Source of the DNA: Verrucomicrobium sp. BvORR034
GTDB lineage: Bacteria > Verrucomicrobiota > Verrucomicrobiia > Verrucomicrobiales > Verrucomicrobiaceae
Direction: 5' to 3'
NCBI RefSeq assembly: GCF_000739635.1
Contig: NZ_BATQ01000177.1
Location: 1 to 36,488 of the forward strand
DNA length: 36,488 nt
Within the stretch, counting starts at the first letter, position 1. The number at the start of each line of letters is the position of its first letter. Of the stretch, positions 8,471 through 17,400 are shown piece by piece. The position numbers and the translations under genes are program-made. The notes under the pieces are model-generated. The model was not told where the DNA came from. It saw nothing but the letters and a program-made list of their open reading frames with translations, and did no database searches.

Positions 8471-9781
8471 ATGCCCGTCTTCCATTTTGAAGCTGTGAAT
8501 CTGGCCGGCCAGGCGAGCTCCGGCACCTTGGAGGCGTCGGATCGTGGGGACGCGCTGCGCAAGCTGACCCGCCGTGGTCTGCAACCTTCCAGCGTGCGCG
8601 CTGGTGCTTCAGCCGGCGCATCGACAGCTAAAGCACCCGCAGCATCCGGCAGCACCAAGGCTGGCAAACCGGGCAAAGACGCGGAGGCACGGCCTGCTGC
8701 GAAAGCTTCCGGTCGGTCCGCGGGCACCCCAGGCACTGGCCCCATTAAACTTAAAAAGGCCCAGGTCATCCAGTTCACCGAGGAGCTGTGCGATTTGCTC
8801 GCCGCCGGACTCCAGCTGGAGCAGGCGCTGCACGCCATGGAGAACCGCAGCACCGTGGTGGTCCGTGATCTGGCCATCCAGCTCCGTGAGAAAGTGCGGG
8901 ACGGCATCCCTTTCTCAGTCTCGCTTCAGCAGGTGTCACCCTCCTTCGGCGAGCTTTATTGCAATCTCGTGGGTGCCGGGGAGGCGAGCGGCTCGCTCCC
9001 CTCCATCCTGAATCGTCAGGCCATCTACCTCACGCAGATGCAGACGCTTCAGGCGAGGGTGACCACCGCGCTAATCTATCCGTTCTTCATCATTACCTCC
9101 GGTCTGGGGCTGGCCGTGATGTTCCTCACCTACCTCCTGCCCAAGCTCGCGGTGCTGATCAAGAGCACGCATGGCGATCTGCCCACCATCGCGGTCGTCC
9201 TCATGGCAGCGAGTGATTTCTTCATCGCCTGGTGGTGGGCGATGCTGGCAGGCGCGGTGCTCACGATCCTCACCATCGTGGTGCTCTTTCAGGACAAGGG
9301 TCGACAGGCTTGGTGGGATCGCGTCCAGCTGGACCTGCCCATTTACGGCGGCGTGCTTCGCACCCGGTTCGAGGTGCAATTTCTTGAGACGCTGGGCAAC
9401 CTCATTCACAACGGCCTCCCCCTTCACCGGGCGCTGGAGCTGGTGCGCAAGGCCACCGTCAACCAGTTCCTGCGCGAGCGGCTCGGCACGGTGGAAGCCG
9501 CAGTGGCCGACGGCGGCTCTTTGAGTCGCGCGCTGGAGAAAGCGAATGTGGTGCGCCCGCTGGTCATCGACATGGTGCGGGTGGGTGAGCAGACTGGCGA
9601 GCTCTCCGACGCCCTGCAAAAGGCGGGCGGCCGTTTTGAACGTCACCTCAGCAAGGCCATTGACCGCGCCACCGCTCTGCTTCAGCCCGTTATCATTCTG
9701 GTGATGGCCAGCATGGTCGGCACCATGGCGTGGATGATGATCAACGTCGTCTGGGCCACGCTCAACAATCTGCAACGCTGA
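8471..9781 (+). CDS. gspF: T2SS inner-membrane platform protein GspF
   Basis: GspF is the polytopic platform protein that couples GspE to pseudopilin loading. The N-terminus (MPVFHFEAVNLAGQASSGTL) is the typical GspF/PilC start. An Ala/Lys/Gly-rich linker (about 45-97) is longer than usual. Two T2SSF repeats follow (about 100-215, IQFTEELCDLLAAGLQLEQA; and about 300-425, FLETLGNLIHNGLPLHRALE), with membrane segments near 198-225, 247-275 and 405-430. The end MVGTMAWMMINVVWATLNNL fits the family. It is 436 aa, close to the normal length, and is separated from gspD by 49 bp. Confidence 0.95.
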   Translation: MPVFHFEAVNLAGQASSGTLEASDRGDALRKLTRRGLQPSSVRAGASAGASTAKAPAASGSTKAGKPGKDAEARPAAKASGRSAGTPGTGPIKLKKAQVIQFTEELCDLLAAGLQLEQALHAMENRSTVVVRDLAIQLREKVRDGIPFSVSLQQVSPSFGELYCNLVGAGEASGSLPSILNRQAIYLTQMQTLQARVTTALIYPFFIITSGLGLAVMFLTYLLPKLAVLIKSTHGDLPTIAVVLMAASDFFIAWWWAMLAGAVLTILTIVVLFQDKGRQAWWDRVQLDLPIYGGVLRTRFEVQFLETLGNLIHNGLPLHRALELVRKATVNQFLRERLGTVEAAVADGGSLSRALEKANVVRPLVIDMVRVGEQTGELSDALQKAGGRFERHLSKAIDRATALLQPVIILVMASMVGTMAWMMINVVWATLNNLQR

Positions 9782-9848
9782 TCTCCCTGATTGCCGATTT
9801 TCAGCCTGCCGTTTAGATTTGAATCCCCACACCTCCTCGTTCACTACG

Positions 9849-10274
9849 ATGAAAACCCAACCCAGAATTCGCCGCCGCCAGTCCGGCTTCACCCTCATGG
9901 AGATCATGCTCGTCATGTTCATCATTGCCCTGATCATCGGCAGTGGCGTGTTCATGATGCGAAACGTTAGTGAGGGAGCCCAAATCTCCCGTGCGGAATC
10001 CGACATCAAAACATGGGAGACCATCCTCCTGCGCTATCGCACCACCCACCTCTCCCTGCCCACGCAGGCCCAGGGTTTGGAAGCCACAGTGAGACGGCCG
10101 GACGGCGTCAAAAAATGGATGCAGCTGGCCACGGAGAACGCACTGAACGACCCCTGGCAGCACAAGTATCAGTACCGCAATCCGGGTAAGAAGAATGTCG
10201 GCCGACACGACATCTTCTCCCTCGGACCTGACGGTGTAGAGGGTACTGACGACGACATTGGCAACTGGGAGTAA
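9849..10274 (+). CDS. gspG: T2SS major pseudopilin GspG
   Basis: GspG is the main pseudopilus subunit. ATG 9849 gives 141 aa with a basic leader MKTQPRIRRRQSG and the class III cleavage motif G|FTLMEIMLVMF (Glu at +5). The globular end has NDPWQHKYQYRNPG and the calcium-site loop SLGPDGVEGTDDDIGNW, diagnostic of GspG. An upstream in-frame TTG at 9819 is not needed. It starts 67 bp after gspF, as the first of four consecutive pseudopilin genes. Its C-terminal signature recurs in the three small anchored proteins at 19850, 22701 and 35283. Confidence 0.95.
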   Translation: MKTQPRIRRRQSGFTLMEIMLVMFIIALIIGSGVFMMRNVSEGAQISRAESDIKTWETILLRYRTTHLSLPTQAQGLEATVRRPDGVKKWMQLATENALNDPWQHKYQYRNPGKKNVGRHDIFSLGPDGVEGTDDDIGNWE

Positions 10275-10297
10275 GGCTCTCCTGGTTTCGCCCACCG

Positions 10298-10837
10298 ATG
10301 CGCCCGATGCGCCCGCTCATCTCCTCACCAGTGCGTCGTGGCTCCCCGGGCTTCACGCTCCTGGAGATCAGCATTGTGCTGTTCATCATGGTGCTGCTGG
10401 TGGGCCTGTGCATCTACAGCTTCGGCGGCCTGACTGCGGAAAGAGAACTGCGCAAGCCAGTGTCGGAACTACAGCGCATGACCATGGAGGCAGTCCGGCG
10501 CGCAGCGTTGCAGGAGAAACCCCAGGTCATCCTGTTTGAACCCACCGGCTTTGCCATCCGCTACCGGCAGGATCCAGACGGCATTCGTCAGAAGGATGAA
10601 GATGAATTCTACATCCGCCGCGTCAAACTGCCCCCGGCCATGAAGCTGACCTTACGCCGGTGGGGTGCAGAGAAATTCGTCCCCGCTCCCGGACAACGCC
10701 TGGTGGTGGCGGCTAGCGGACTGTGCGAACCTCTCACCGCCCGCTTTGAGCTCGGAGCGTCCTGGCTGGAAGTGACGGTGGACCCGTTGAGCGGTCGCGT
10801 GATCGATGAAGGCATGCACATTCCCGGAGATTCATGA
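10298..10837 (+). CDS. gspH: T2SS minor pseudopilin GspH
   Basis: The 179-aa minor pseudopilin has leader MRPMRPLISSPVRRGSPG and cleavage site G|FTLLEISIVLFIMVLL with Glu +5, followed by a beta-rich GspH-like domain (RRAALQEKPQVILFEPTGFA). It starts 23 bp after gspG and overlaps gspI by 4 bp (ATGA). A second ATG at 10307 could equally be the start. GspH links the tip complex (I-J-K) to the GspG filament. The assignment to H rather than another minor pseudopilin rests on order and length. Confidence 0.85.
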   Translation: MRPMRPLISSPVRRGSPGFTLLEISIVLFIMVLLVGLCIYSFGGLTAERELRKPVSELQRMTMEAVRRAALQEKPQVILFEPTGFAIRYRQDPDGIRQKDEDEFYIRRVKLPPAMKLTLRRWGAEKFVPAPGQRLVVAASGLCEPLTARFELGASWLEVTVDPLSGRVIDEGMHIPGDS

Positions 10838-11283
10838 AATCACGGCCACCACTCATCGTCCGGCGACACGCCGCAGCCTTCACCCTCCTGGAGGCGCTCA
10901 TGGCCCTGATGGTGTTTAGCACCGCCGTGGTCTCCCTGGTGGCGGCCATCAACGGCATTGGCACCGCCTGGAATGACATGCGCGAGGATCTGGTAGTGCA
11001 AACCCGCCTGGAAAGCCTGCTGGTGGAAGCCACCCGCAAGCCCGACCCCAACCAGCCGATGGGTCACATCGCCCCTGGCGAACGAAAGGTGCAGGAGAAT
11101 GGCGTGGCCTATCTGGTCAAGATCGAACCCCTGGAGCTCTCCAACAAAGAAGGACATGAACTGCCGCAACTCATGCGAGTGCGCGCCATCGCCAGGTGGA
11201 ATGATGGCGGCCGGGATCGTGAAGAAACGGCCGAGACCTGGATGTGGCCACCTCTGTTCGCCCCTAATTTGCAGCAGCCATGA
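10834..11283 (+). CDS. gspI: T2SS minor pseudopilin GspI
   Basis: The protein has 149 aa. The prepilin-type N-terminus reads RRHAAA|FTLLEALMALMVFSTA, with Glu at +5 but Ala instead of the usual Gly at -1. The domain has the GspI pattern (RLESLLVEATRKPD, then VKIEPLEL and a closing MWPPL). The ATG overlaps the gspH stop by 4 bp, and its own stop overlaps gspJ by 4 bp, so H-I-J are translationally coupled. GspI nucleates the I-J-K tip complex. Confidence 0.85.
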   Translation: MKSRPPLIVRRHAAAFTLLEALMALMVFSTAVVSLVAAINGIGTAWNDMREDLVVQTRLESLLVEATRKPDPNQPMGHIAPGERKVQENGVAYLVKIEPLELSNKEGHELPQLMRVRAIARWNDGGRDREETAETWMWPPLFAPNLQQP

Positions 11284-12137
11284 CGTTCGGCCCGCCCCAG
11301 CGACGACGCCCGGCCGGCTTCAGCCTGCTGGAGGTGATGATGGTCATGTTCATCCTGGCCATCTTGCTGGGCGCCGTGTTTGGCGTGGTGCGGGCCACCA
11401 TCCAGCTGAGCAATGACATGACCGATACCCAGCTCGCAGAAAGCCGCGTCAACGGCTTCTCCCAGTTCTGCGAACGCACTTTGCGCAATCTCCCGGCGAA
11501 TGCCGTGGTGCGGCATCGCGTGAAACAAAAGGGCAATCACTACCTGTCCCAGCTCACGTTCAAGGGATCGCCAGGAGCCTTCTCCACCCAGGGCTCTGGC
11601 GGCAATGAGGTGATGGTGCTGGAGACCGACGAGCAGGTGGATGGTTATCTCTCGGTCATCCTCCGTTCCATGACCGCCACCCAGGCCCTGGCCTGGGAAA
11701 AAGGCGACAACCGTGTGGGCCGTCGCCTGAAACTGCTGGAGGATGTCACCAGCCTTGAGTGGCGTTTCTACCGCGTGCAGAGCGGCGAATGGGAACCCGT
11801 GTGGAATGAACGGCTGGACCTTTATCCCCTCGGCGTCATCACCGCGAACCCGGCTCAGGATGATCCCGCCGCCGGTGGTCAGCCCCCCCTTCCCGGGCAG
11901 CCGGGCGCGGGCCTGAACACAGCACCCGTCATTCCGCGCAAACAGCGTCCGCAGCTCATGGAACTGCGGCTGACCATGGCGGTCGGCCCGCCGCAACACT
12001 GGACCTTCTGGGTACCTCCCGCGGAAACGCCCTCCGGCAGCAGCAGCCCCACCCCGCCGGTGACGCCGCCGCCGGGCACCCCCGTGGACCCGGCCCCGGA
12101 TCCCGTGCCTGCTCCTGCCCCGGAACCTCCGCCTTGA
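11280..12137 (+). CDS. gspJ: T2SS minor pseudopilin GspJ with Pro-rich tail
   Basis: Leader MTFGPPQRRRPAG and cleavage G|FSLLEVMMVMFILAILL (Glu +5) are followed by a GspJ-type domain (VNGFSQFCERTLRNLP; LEDVTSLEWRFYRVQ). At 285 aa it is longer than typical GspJ. The excess is a Pro-rich insert near 195-215 and a tail of about 40 residues, mostly Pro with Ala, Thr, Ser and Asp, after WTFWVPP. Such a tail at the pseudopilus tip could reach towards the secretin or the cargo (inference). It is coupled to gspI by ATGA overlap. Confidence 0.88.
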   Translation: MTFGPPQRRRPAGFSLLEVMMVMFILAILLGAVFGVVRATIQLSNDMTDTQLAESRVNGFSQFCERTLRNLPANAVVRHRVKQKGNHYLSQLTFKGSPGAFSTQGSGGNEVMVLETDEQVDGYLSVILRSMTATQALAWEKGDNRVGRRLKLLEDVTSLEWRFYRVQSGEWEPVWNERLDLYPLGVITANPAQDDPAAGGQPPLPGQPGAGLNTAPVIPRKQRPQLMELRLTMAVGPPQHWTFWVPPAETPSGSSSPTPPVTPPPGTPVDPAPDPVPAPAPEPPP

Positions 12138-12221
12138 TCTGGATTCACCACTGTATTTTCCACAAAAACGCTGGAACTTTTGACCGCACCAACGGAAAGT
12201 TGATTCCCGACGTCCCAAGGC

Positions 12222-13016
12222 ATGAAGATCCCCCGCAACGCTTCTCACACCGGCACCGCGATCCCGCTGGTGACCAGGGGGCGCGTCATGCAAGCCGCAG
12301 CCTTGGTCTTGATGCAGGCAGGCTTGTTGACCGGGCTTTCAGCGGCAGAGCCCTGGGCTCCGCCCACCCCCTTTCCAGAGCAGCGGTACGAAAACGGTTG
12401 GAGAAAAAATCCATTCACGCTGAAAACTGCCCCTGTGGCGATCCAGCGAGAGTCTTTTGCCAAAAATCTCGCTCTGGGCAGCATGTACGACGACGTCGAT
12501 GGCGTCACCTCGGTGGTCATCGTCAACACCAAGACCCGTGAGCGCACCCGACTGCGTGGGCAAGAACCCAGCGCCAACGGCATACGAGTCGAGGAGTCCG
12601 TCATCGCCGACACCCGGCGTGACTCCTATGCTGTGGTGATGATGGGTGGTGAAAAAGCCACCCTCCGATACGACGAGGCCTTTCTCAAACAGATGGCCGC
12701 AGGCGGCGGGACCAGCCCGACCGGAGCCGGAACAGCCCAGCGTCACCCTGCCGCCAACGGAGGCGAGCCTGCGGGCGAAGGCCAACCCACCCCGATGACC
12801 GCCATGAACGGAGCGCCTCCCATGGGTGGTGGCGGAGCCGCTTCGAATGCGCCCATGTCCAATGCTTCTGGAAGCGGCCCTGCGCCCACTCCACCTGGAG
12901 TGCGCACCCCATATCCCAACGGACGCCCCACCATTGCCAACCGCCGTCGCCTGACAGCACCGCAAGGCGCACCCCAGCCGCCACCCCCACCGCTCGCGCC
13001 CACGGATAATCCGTAG
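12222..13016 (+). CDS. exported Pro-rich protein, candidate GspC-like component
   Basis: This 264-aa protein is encoded 84 bp after gspJ on the same strand. A basic N-terminus and hydrophobic stretch (VMQAAALVLMQAGLLTGLSA) form a signal peptide or anchor. The core (about 60-165) contains RKNPFTLK, FAKNLALGSMYDD, GVTSVVIVNTKTRERTRL and VVMMGGEKATLRYDE. This pattern is reminiscent of the small beta-barrel HR domain of GspC and of PilP, where a periplasmic domain contacts the secretin N0. The remaining ~100 residues are Pro/Gly/Ala-rich and low in complexity. No other GspC candidate is seen in the cluster. The assignment is inference from position and pattern; it could also be an unrelated exported protein. 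Confidence 0.6.
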   Translation: MKIPRNASHTGTAIPLVTRGRVMQAAALVLMQAGLLTGLSAAEPWAPPTPFPEQRYENGWRKNPFTLKTAPVAIQRESFAKNLALGSMYDDVDGVTSVVIVNTKTRERTRLRGQEPSANGIRVEESVIADTRRDSYAVVMMGGEKATLRYDEAFLKQMAAGGGTSPTGAGTAQRHPAANGGEPAGEGQPTPMTAMNGAPPMGGGGAASNAPMSNASGSGPAPTPPGVRTPYPNGRPTIANRRRLTAPQGAPQPPPPPLAPTDNP

Positions 13017-13102
13017 CCAGGATGCTGCGGCAGATTTGGACTTGATGGAGCAGCCGGGCAACTCGGATGCTGGCCCACTCCATGCGTAGCAGCCCGCCCC
13101 TT

Positions 13103-13269
13103 GGAATTATTTCCTAGAATTAATTAATAATTCACAGGGCGCCCGCTTCGCATGGGCCGATTTCCCCCTCCGCCCTCTCCCCAAACGATGGGAGGCGCGG
13201 AACCGGCTTTCACCAGCTTCCGCGCCTCCAGCAATTGTTTCCTAGAATTAATTAATATATCACAAGCCG
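13103..13269. repeat. 39-bp imperfect direct repeat, two copies
   Basis: Copy 1 at 13103-13141 and copy 2 at 13231-13269 are 128 bp apart and differ at 6 of 39 positions. They share the exact 20-mer TTTCCTAGAATTAATTAATA (13110-13129 and 13238-13257). Copy 2 covers the stop codon of the minus-strand gene at 13260. Copy 1 has an equivalent TGA at 13132-13134 on the minus strand, so it may be a leftover 3' end of a duplicated gene. The AT-rich core stands out against the GC-rich surroundings. Confidence 0.75.
13191..13229. terminator. GC-rich hairpin between convergent genes
   Basis: A perfect 12-bp stem (GGAGGCGCGGAA at 13191-13202 with its complement at 13218-13229) encloses a 15-nt loop. It lies between the end of the T2SS operon (13016) and the convergent gene ending at 13260. 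No clear U-tract follows on either strand, so it may act as a transcript-end stabiliser or a weak bidirectional terminator. Confidence 0.5.
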
Positions 13270-14264
13270 TTGTAGATGGTGTTGGGCACCATCTTGACGT
13301 TGGCGGTGGCCCCGCGACGCTCAAAGCTGAAGGCGGAGGGGAAGGGCGTGCTGCCCTTGTCCACATCCCCCTGACCCACCTGCTTCCAGCCAGCGGTCAC
13401 CGATGGTGGGGAGGCGGTGGCATAGTAGAACTGATCCCAGCCGCCGGTGGCGTTGGGGATCCACACAATGTCGGCCGTGGTTTCCGTCCCCTGGAGCACC
13501 TGGGTGCTCAAACCGCTGTTGGCCAGGGTCGAGCCCGTGGGATACACGGTGTTGAGAGGGAGGTTGGTTCCGTTGGCGACCGGGAAGAACGTGGGCGTGG
13601 CCCGCAGCGATCCGGTGAAGGTGATGGTCAGGTTCGTGAAGTCATTCCGGGTGACCCAGAGACCATCCACGTGATAGACCGGTGTCCCGGCAGCATCAGC
13701 CGTGCCACTGTTCACCTCCCGCCAGCCTGCAGCCGCCGTGGAGTAGAACACATACTTGTACCCGCCTGCGCCGTCCGGCACATAGACCAAGTCTGCGCTG
13801 CCGTTCCACGTGGCCGTAGGACAGGGCTTCAAGCCGGCGGAGTTGGTGGCTCCGAACAACGTGGTGATCGTGTGGGCAGCTCGAACCTCATAGGTGTCCC
13901 CTGGAGCCGAGAAGCTCGAGAGGTCATCCTCTGTGGTGAGCACCCGCTGGGCAATGGCCGTGACCGGGCTTGCGATGCCCTTGTTCGTGCCACTGGTAAT
14001 TTCAACCCAGAGATTGCTCTGCCCCGCCAGCGCCACGTTGAAATCAACGTTGTTGTCGGTCAGGCTGTTTGCTGCCTCGGCATCAAGTTTGCCAGAGGCC
14101 AGCACCGGTCGAACAAAGTTGACCCCCACCAGTGTGGTGGACCAGGCGCGGGCAGTAACTTTGTGAAATCCCGCCAGTTTGGACGGAACGGTGGACGGGG
14201 CTTGCCCCATGAGGTTGGTAACAGCGGCAACCATGGTGCCGATGAGGAAGAGTGATTTATTCAT
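13260..14264 (-). CDS. secreted protein resembling the TIGR02597 family
   Basis: The ATG at 14264 gives 334 aa with a signal peptide (MNKSLFLIGTMVAAVTNLMG, cleavage near QA); an upstream in-frame ATG at 14306 would add 14 residues before it. The mature part is beta-rich and repetitive in style: NLWVEITSGTNKG, DLVYVPDGAGGYKYVFYST, then DIVWIPNATGGWDQFYYAT, and a closing NVKMVPNTIYNGL. The paired D-V-W/Y-(I/V)-P-(N/D) ... GG ... FYY/FYS blocks near residues 165 and 275 suggest an internal repeat. From memory this fits TIGR02597, a family of Verrucomicrobia secreted paralogues of unknown function. It is divergent from the DUF1800 gene at 14429 with an AT-rich 164-bp gap. Confidence 0.65.
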   Translation of the reverse strand: MNKSLFLIGTMVAAVTNLMGQAPSTVPSKLAGFHKVTARAWSTTLVGVNFVRPVLASGKLDAEAANSLTDNNVDFNVALAGQSNLWVEITSGTNKGIASPVTAIAQRVLTTEDDLSSFSAPGDTYEVRAAHTITTLFGATNSAGLKPCPTATWNGSADLVYVPDGAGGYKYVFYSTAAAGWREVNSGTADAAGTPVYHVDGLWVTRNDFTNLTITFTGSLRATPTFFPVANGTNLPLNTVYPTGSTLANSGLSTQVLQGTETTADIVWIPNATGGWDQFYYATASPPSVTAGWKQVGQGDVDKGSTPFPSAFSFERRGATANVKMVPNTIYNGL

Positions 14265-14428
14265 GATTTTTCTTAATAAATCACGCTGAAAATAAGAGGG
14301 ATTCATCCCGCCTGTCTACACTAAATATAAAACGTATGGAACTGAGCAAATTGTATTGACCGGTCTAAGCAAAATTCATAGACCTAAGCCCGGAATTATT
14401 TTCCTTAATTCCACTAACGCGTCAACAC

Positions 14429-17400
14429 ATGGTTATGACACGCTTCCATACGTCTGTGAAAATCGGGTTCGCTGTGGCCTTGGGGATGGCCGCTTCTGAC
14501 GGGTACGCTGCCACTGATTACAACAATGATGGGTACGACGACGTCTGGCAGCAACGCCACGGCATCACAGTTTCCTCATACCCGCTCACCAGCGACTACG
14601 ATGGTGACGGTGTTACCAATCAGGCGGAAAGCGTCGCGGGTACGGATCCCAAGAACTCCTTGGATGTGCTGGCTGTGACCAATATTGTGGTTTCAGGCAC
14701 CAACATCCAGGTATCGACCAAGACCCAATCGGGCAAGCGGTACAAGCTGCAAAGCAGTGCTGCCCCGAACGGCCCCACCTGGACGGATGAAGGCAGCCCG
14801 CTGACCGGCAACGGCACCGTGCAGACCTTCACAGTCGCAATGGGCAGTGGCACGGCACCCAAGTTCTACCGGGTGCAGGCCGAAGACCAGGACACCGATG
14901 GTGACGGCATCTCTGACTGGGCCGAAGGGCTCATGGGGACCAACGCCACCCTGGCCAACTCGCCCAACAACGCGTCTGGCGGTGTCGCTTCCGACAGCGA
15001 AACCCTGCGCAGCCTGATGTCGATCACCACCAGCGTGGTCACCGCCAGTGCTTATGAAAAGGAAGCCACCACTGCCCGCCTCCGGCTGACCCGCTCCTAT
15101 GGCACGATGCCACTGACAGTCTCCTACACCACGGCTGGCAACACGGACACCATCAAAGGATCCGCCGCCGCCGGGGACTACACGCTGAAGGATTCGGCGA
15201 ACGTTGCGATTGGCAGCTCCTTCACCATTCCTTCCGCCGCGACCCAGTACGATGTGCAGATCGCCCCGGTGCTGGACACAGCCAACGAAGTGCCGGAAAT
15301 GCTGCGCCTCACCTTCCGCAGGGTGACCGGCAGCGTGACCACCCAACTGGGCAACACCCAGGCGGTGCACATCCGGGATGCCACGAACACCACGGCCAAC
15401 CGCAAGCTCTTTGTCGCCTATCTGGGGCGTGAAGGTGGCGCGGTGACCACCGCCACTGGCGTGGCCACGCTGCTGCTCAACGGGGACAACACTTCCGCTG
15501 AAGTGAACTCCACCTTCAACAACCTGACCTCTCTCCAGAGTGCCTCCCACCTGCATGCGGCTCCCGCCGGCACCCCGCAGGCGAGTGGCCCCATCATTGA
15601 GAGTCTGGAGCTTGGCCAGGTAACAGCCCATGTGTACCCCATCACTGCGGAGTCGGTGGCTCTATGGAACACCGATCAGGCCACGTTGGACAATCTCTAC
15701 AACGGGTACATCTACATCAACGTTCATACCGCGAACTACGGCAGCGGTGAAATCCGTGGCAACTACGCTCTGGCCAATGGGTCCGTCACGCCGCCTCCGG
15801 CACCTGCGGCTCCCCCCACCTATGGCAGCACGGAGTTCCCGAACCTCGCGGCCAGTGGCGTGAACAACAACCCGGCGCTGGATCGTGACATCGCCCGCTT
15901 CCTCACCCAGGCCAGCTACGGCCCCACGCCGGAAAGCATCCAGGAGGTGAAAGACCTCATCGCCGCCAATGGCAACAACGCCATCAACGGCTACACGGCC
16001 TGGATCAACAAGCAGGTCGACCTGGTACAGACTCCCTCACCGTCCCTGACCACCCTGGTGCAGGCTGCCGATGTGGAAGAGTTCATCATCCGCAACAACA
16101 AGCCGGTCACCTACGGCAACGATCCGCAGTTTGGTGGCAACTCCACCCAGTGGAACGGCACCACACGGGCCTGGGATGCCAGCAGCATCTGGAACAACAA
16201 CTACCCCTTCCAGAACAACCGCCGTCGTGAGTGGTGGACGCTGGTGCTGCAAAGCAAGGACCAGCTCCGTCAGCGGCTGGCCCTGGCCCTGAGTGAGATC
16301 GTGGTGATCTCTGAAAATGACGGCACGGTCTCCACCTACCACTACGGTGCCTCCAACTACTGGGACATGCTGGCGCAAAACGCGTTTGGCAAATACCGCA
16401 CCATCCTGGAGAACGTGACCTACAGCCCCATGATGGGCATCTACCTGAGCCACCTGAAGAACCAGAAGGCGAACGGTCAGATCAGCCCGGATGAGAACTA
16501 TGCGCGGGAAATCATGCAGCTCTTCTCCATCGGTCTGGTGCTGCGCCACCAGGACGGCAGCCTCCAGCTCAACACGAGCGGCCTGCCCGTCTCCACCTAT
16601 GACCAGACGGACATCACGGAACTGGCCCGCGTCATGACGGGGCTCAGCTTTGGCAAACGCAATGCCACGGTGGTTGGGGCTCCTACCTACCCGACCGCCA
16701 CCAACCAGGCGATCGGTGCGGTGGAAGACAACACGAACTTCTTCCAGGGTGGTGGCCACCGCTTCTGGCAGGCCTCCTGGGTGAATCCCATGAAGATGTT
16801 CGACGCCTACCATGACTTTGCCGCGAAGACGCTCTTCGCGGGCAAGGTGGGTGCCACCGCCATCCCTGCGCGGACCAACAACGCAACTCCGGAGTCGGAA
16901 GGCAATGCCGATGTGATCGATGCGCTCAACGTGCTGGCTGGCAATCCTGCCAGCAGCACCTACAACGGGCACCCGAACACCCCGGTCTTCGTCAGCCGCC
17001 TGCTCATCCAGCGGTTTACCACCTCGAACCCCAGCGCCGGCTACCTGTACCGCGTCACCCAGAAGTACAAGGACACCAACGGCAACCTGGGCGAGGTGAT
17101 CAAGACCATCCTGCTGGACTACGAAGCCCGCAGCCTGAACACTGCGGATTCCGTGGTGGCGTTTGGCAAGGCCAAGGAGCCGCTCCTGCACTTCACCGCC
17201 ATGATGCGCGGCGTAAAGAGCTACACCGGCTCCCCGCTGGCCACCCTGAACACGATGCCGGTGACCTTCACCGCCACGGAGTCCCCGGTGACCACCGCCT
17301 ATCCCTCCACGGAGCTTGCCAAGTTCCCCGCTGGTGCGGTGCGGTTCCGCTTCTTCGACACGCAGTCCTCGATCACCCAGTCTCCGCAGCGCGCTCCCAG

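Noticed and set aside
9849-12137. type IV pilus rather than T2SS
   Set aside because: Presence of GspK, GspL/M architecture, a GspG calcium loop and the H-I-J set favours T2SS; no PilT or PilM-like gene is seen.
13152-14255. 367-aa plus-strand open frame
   Set aside because: It is antisense to the secreted TIGR02597-like protein, whose signal peptide and beta-rich repeats make the minus strand the coding one.
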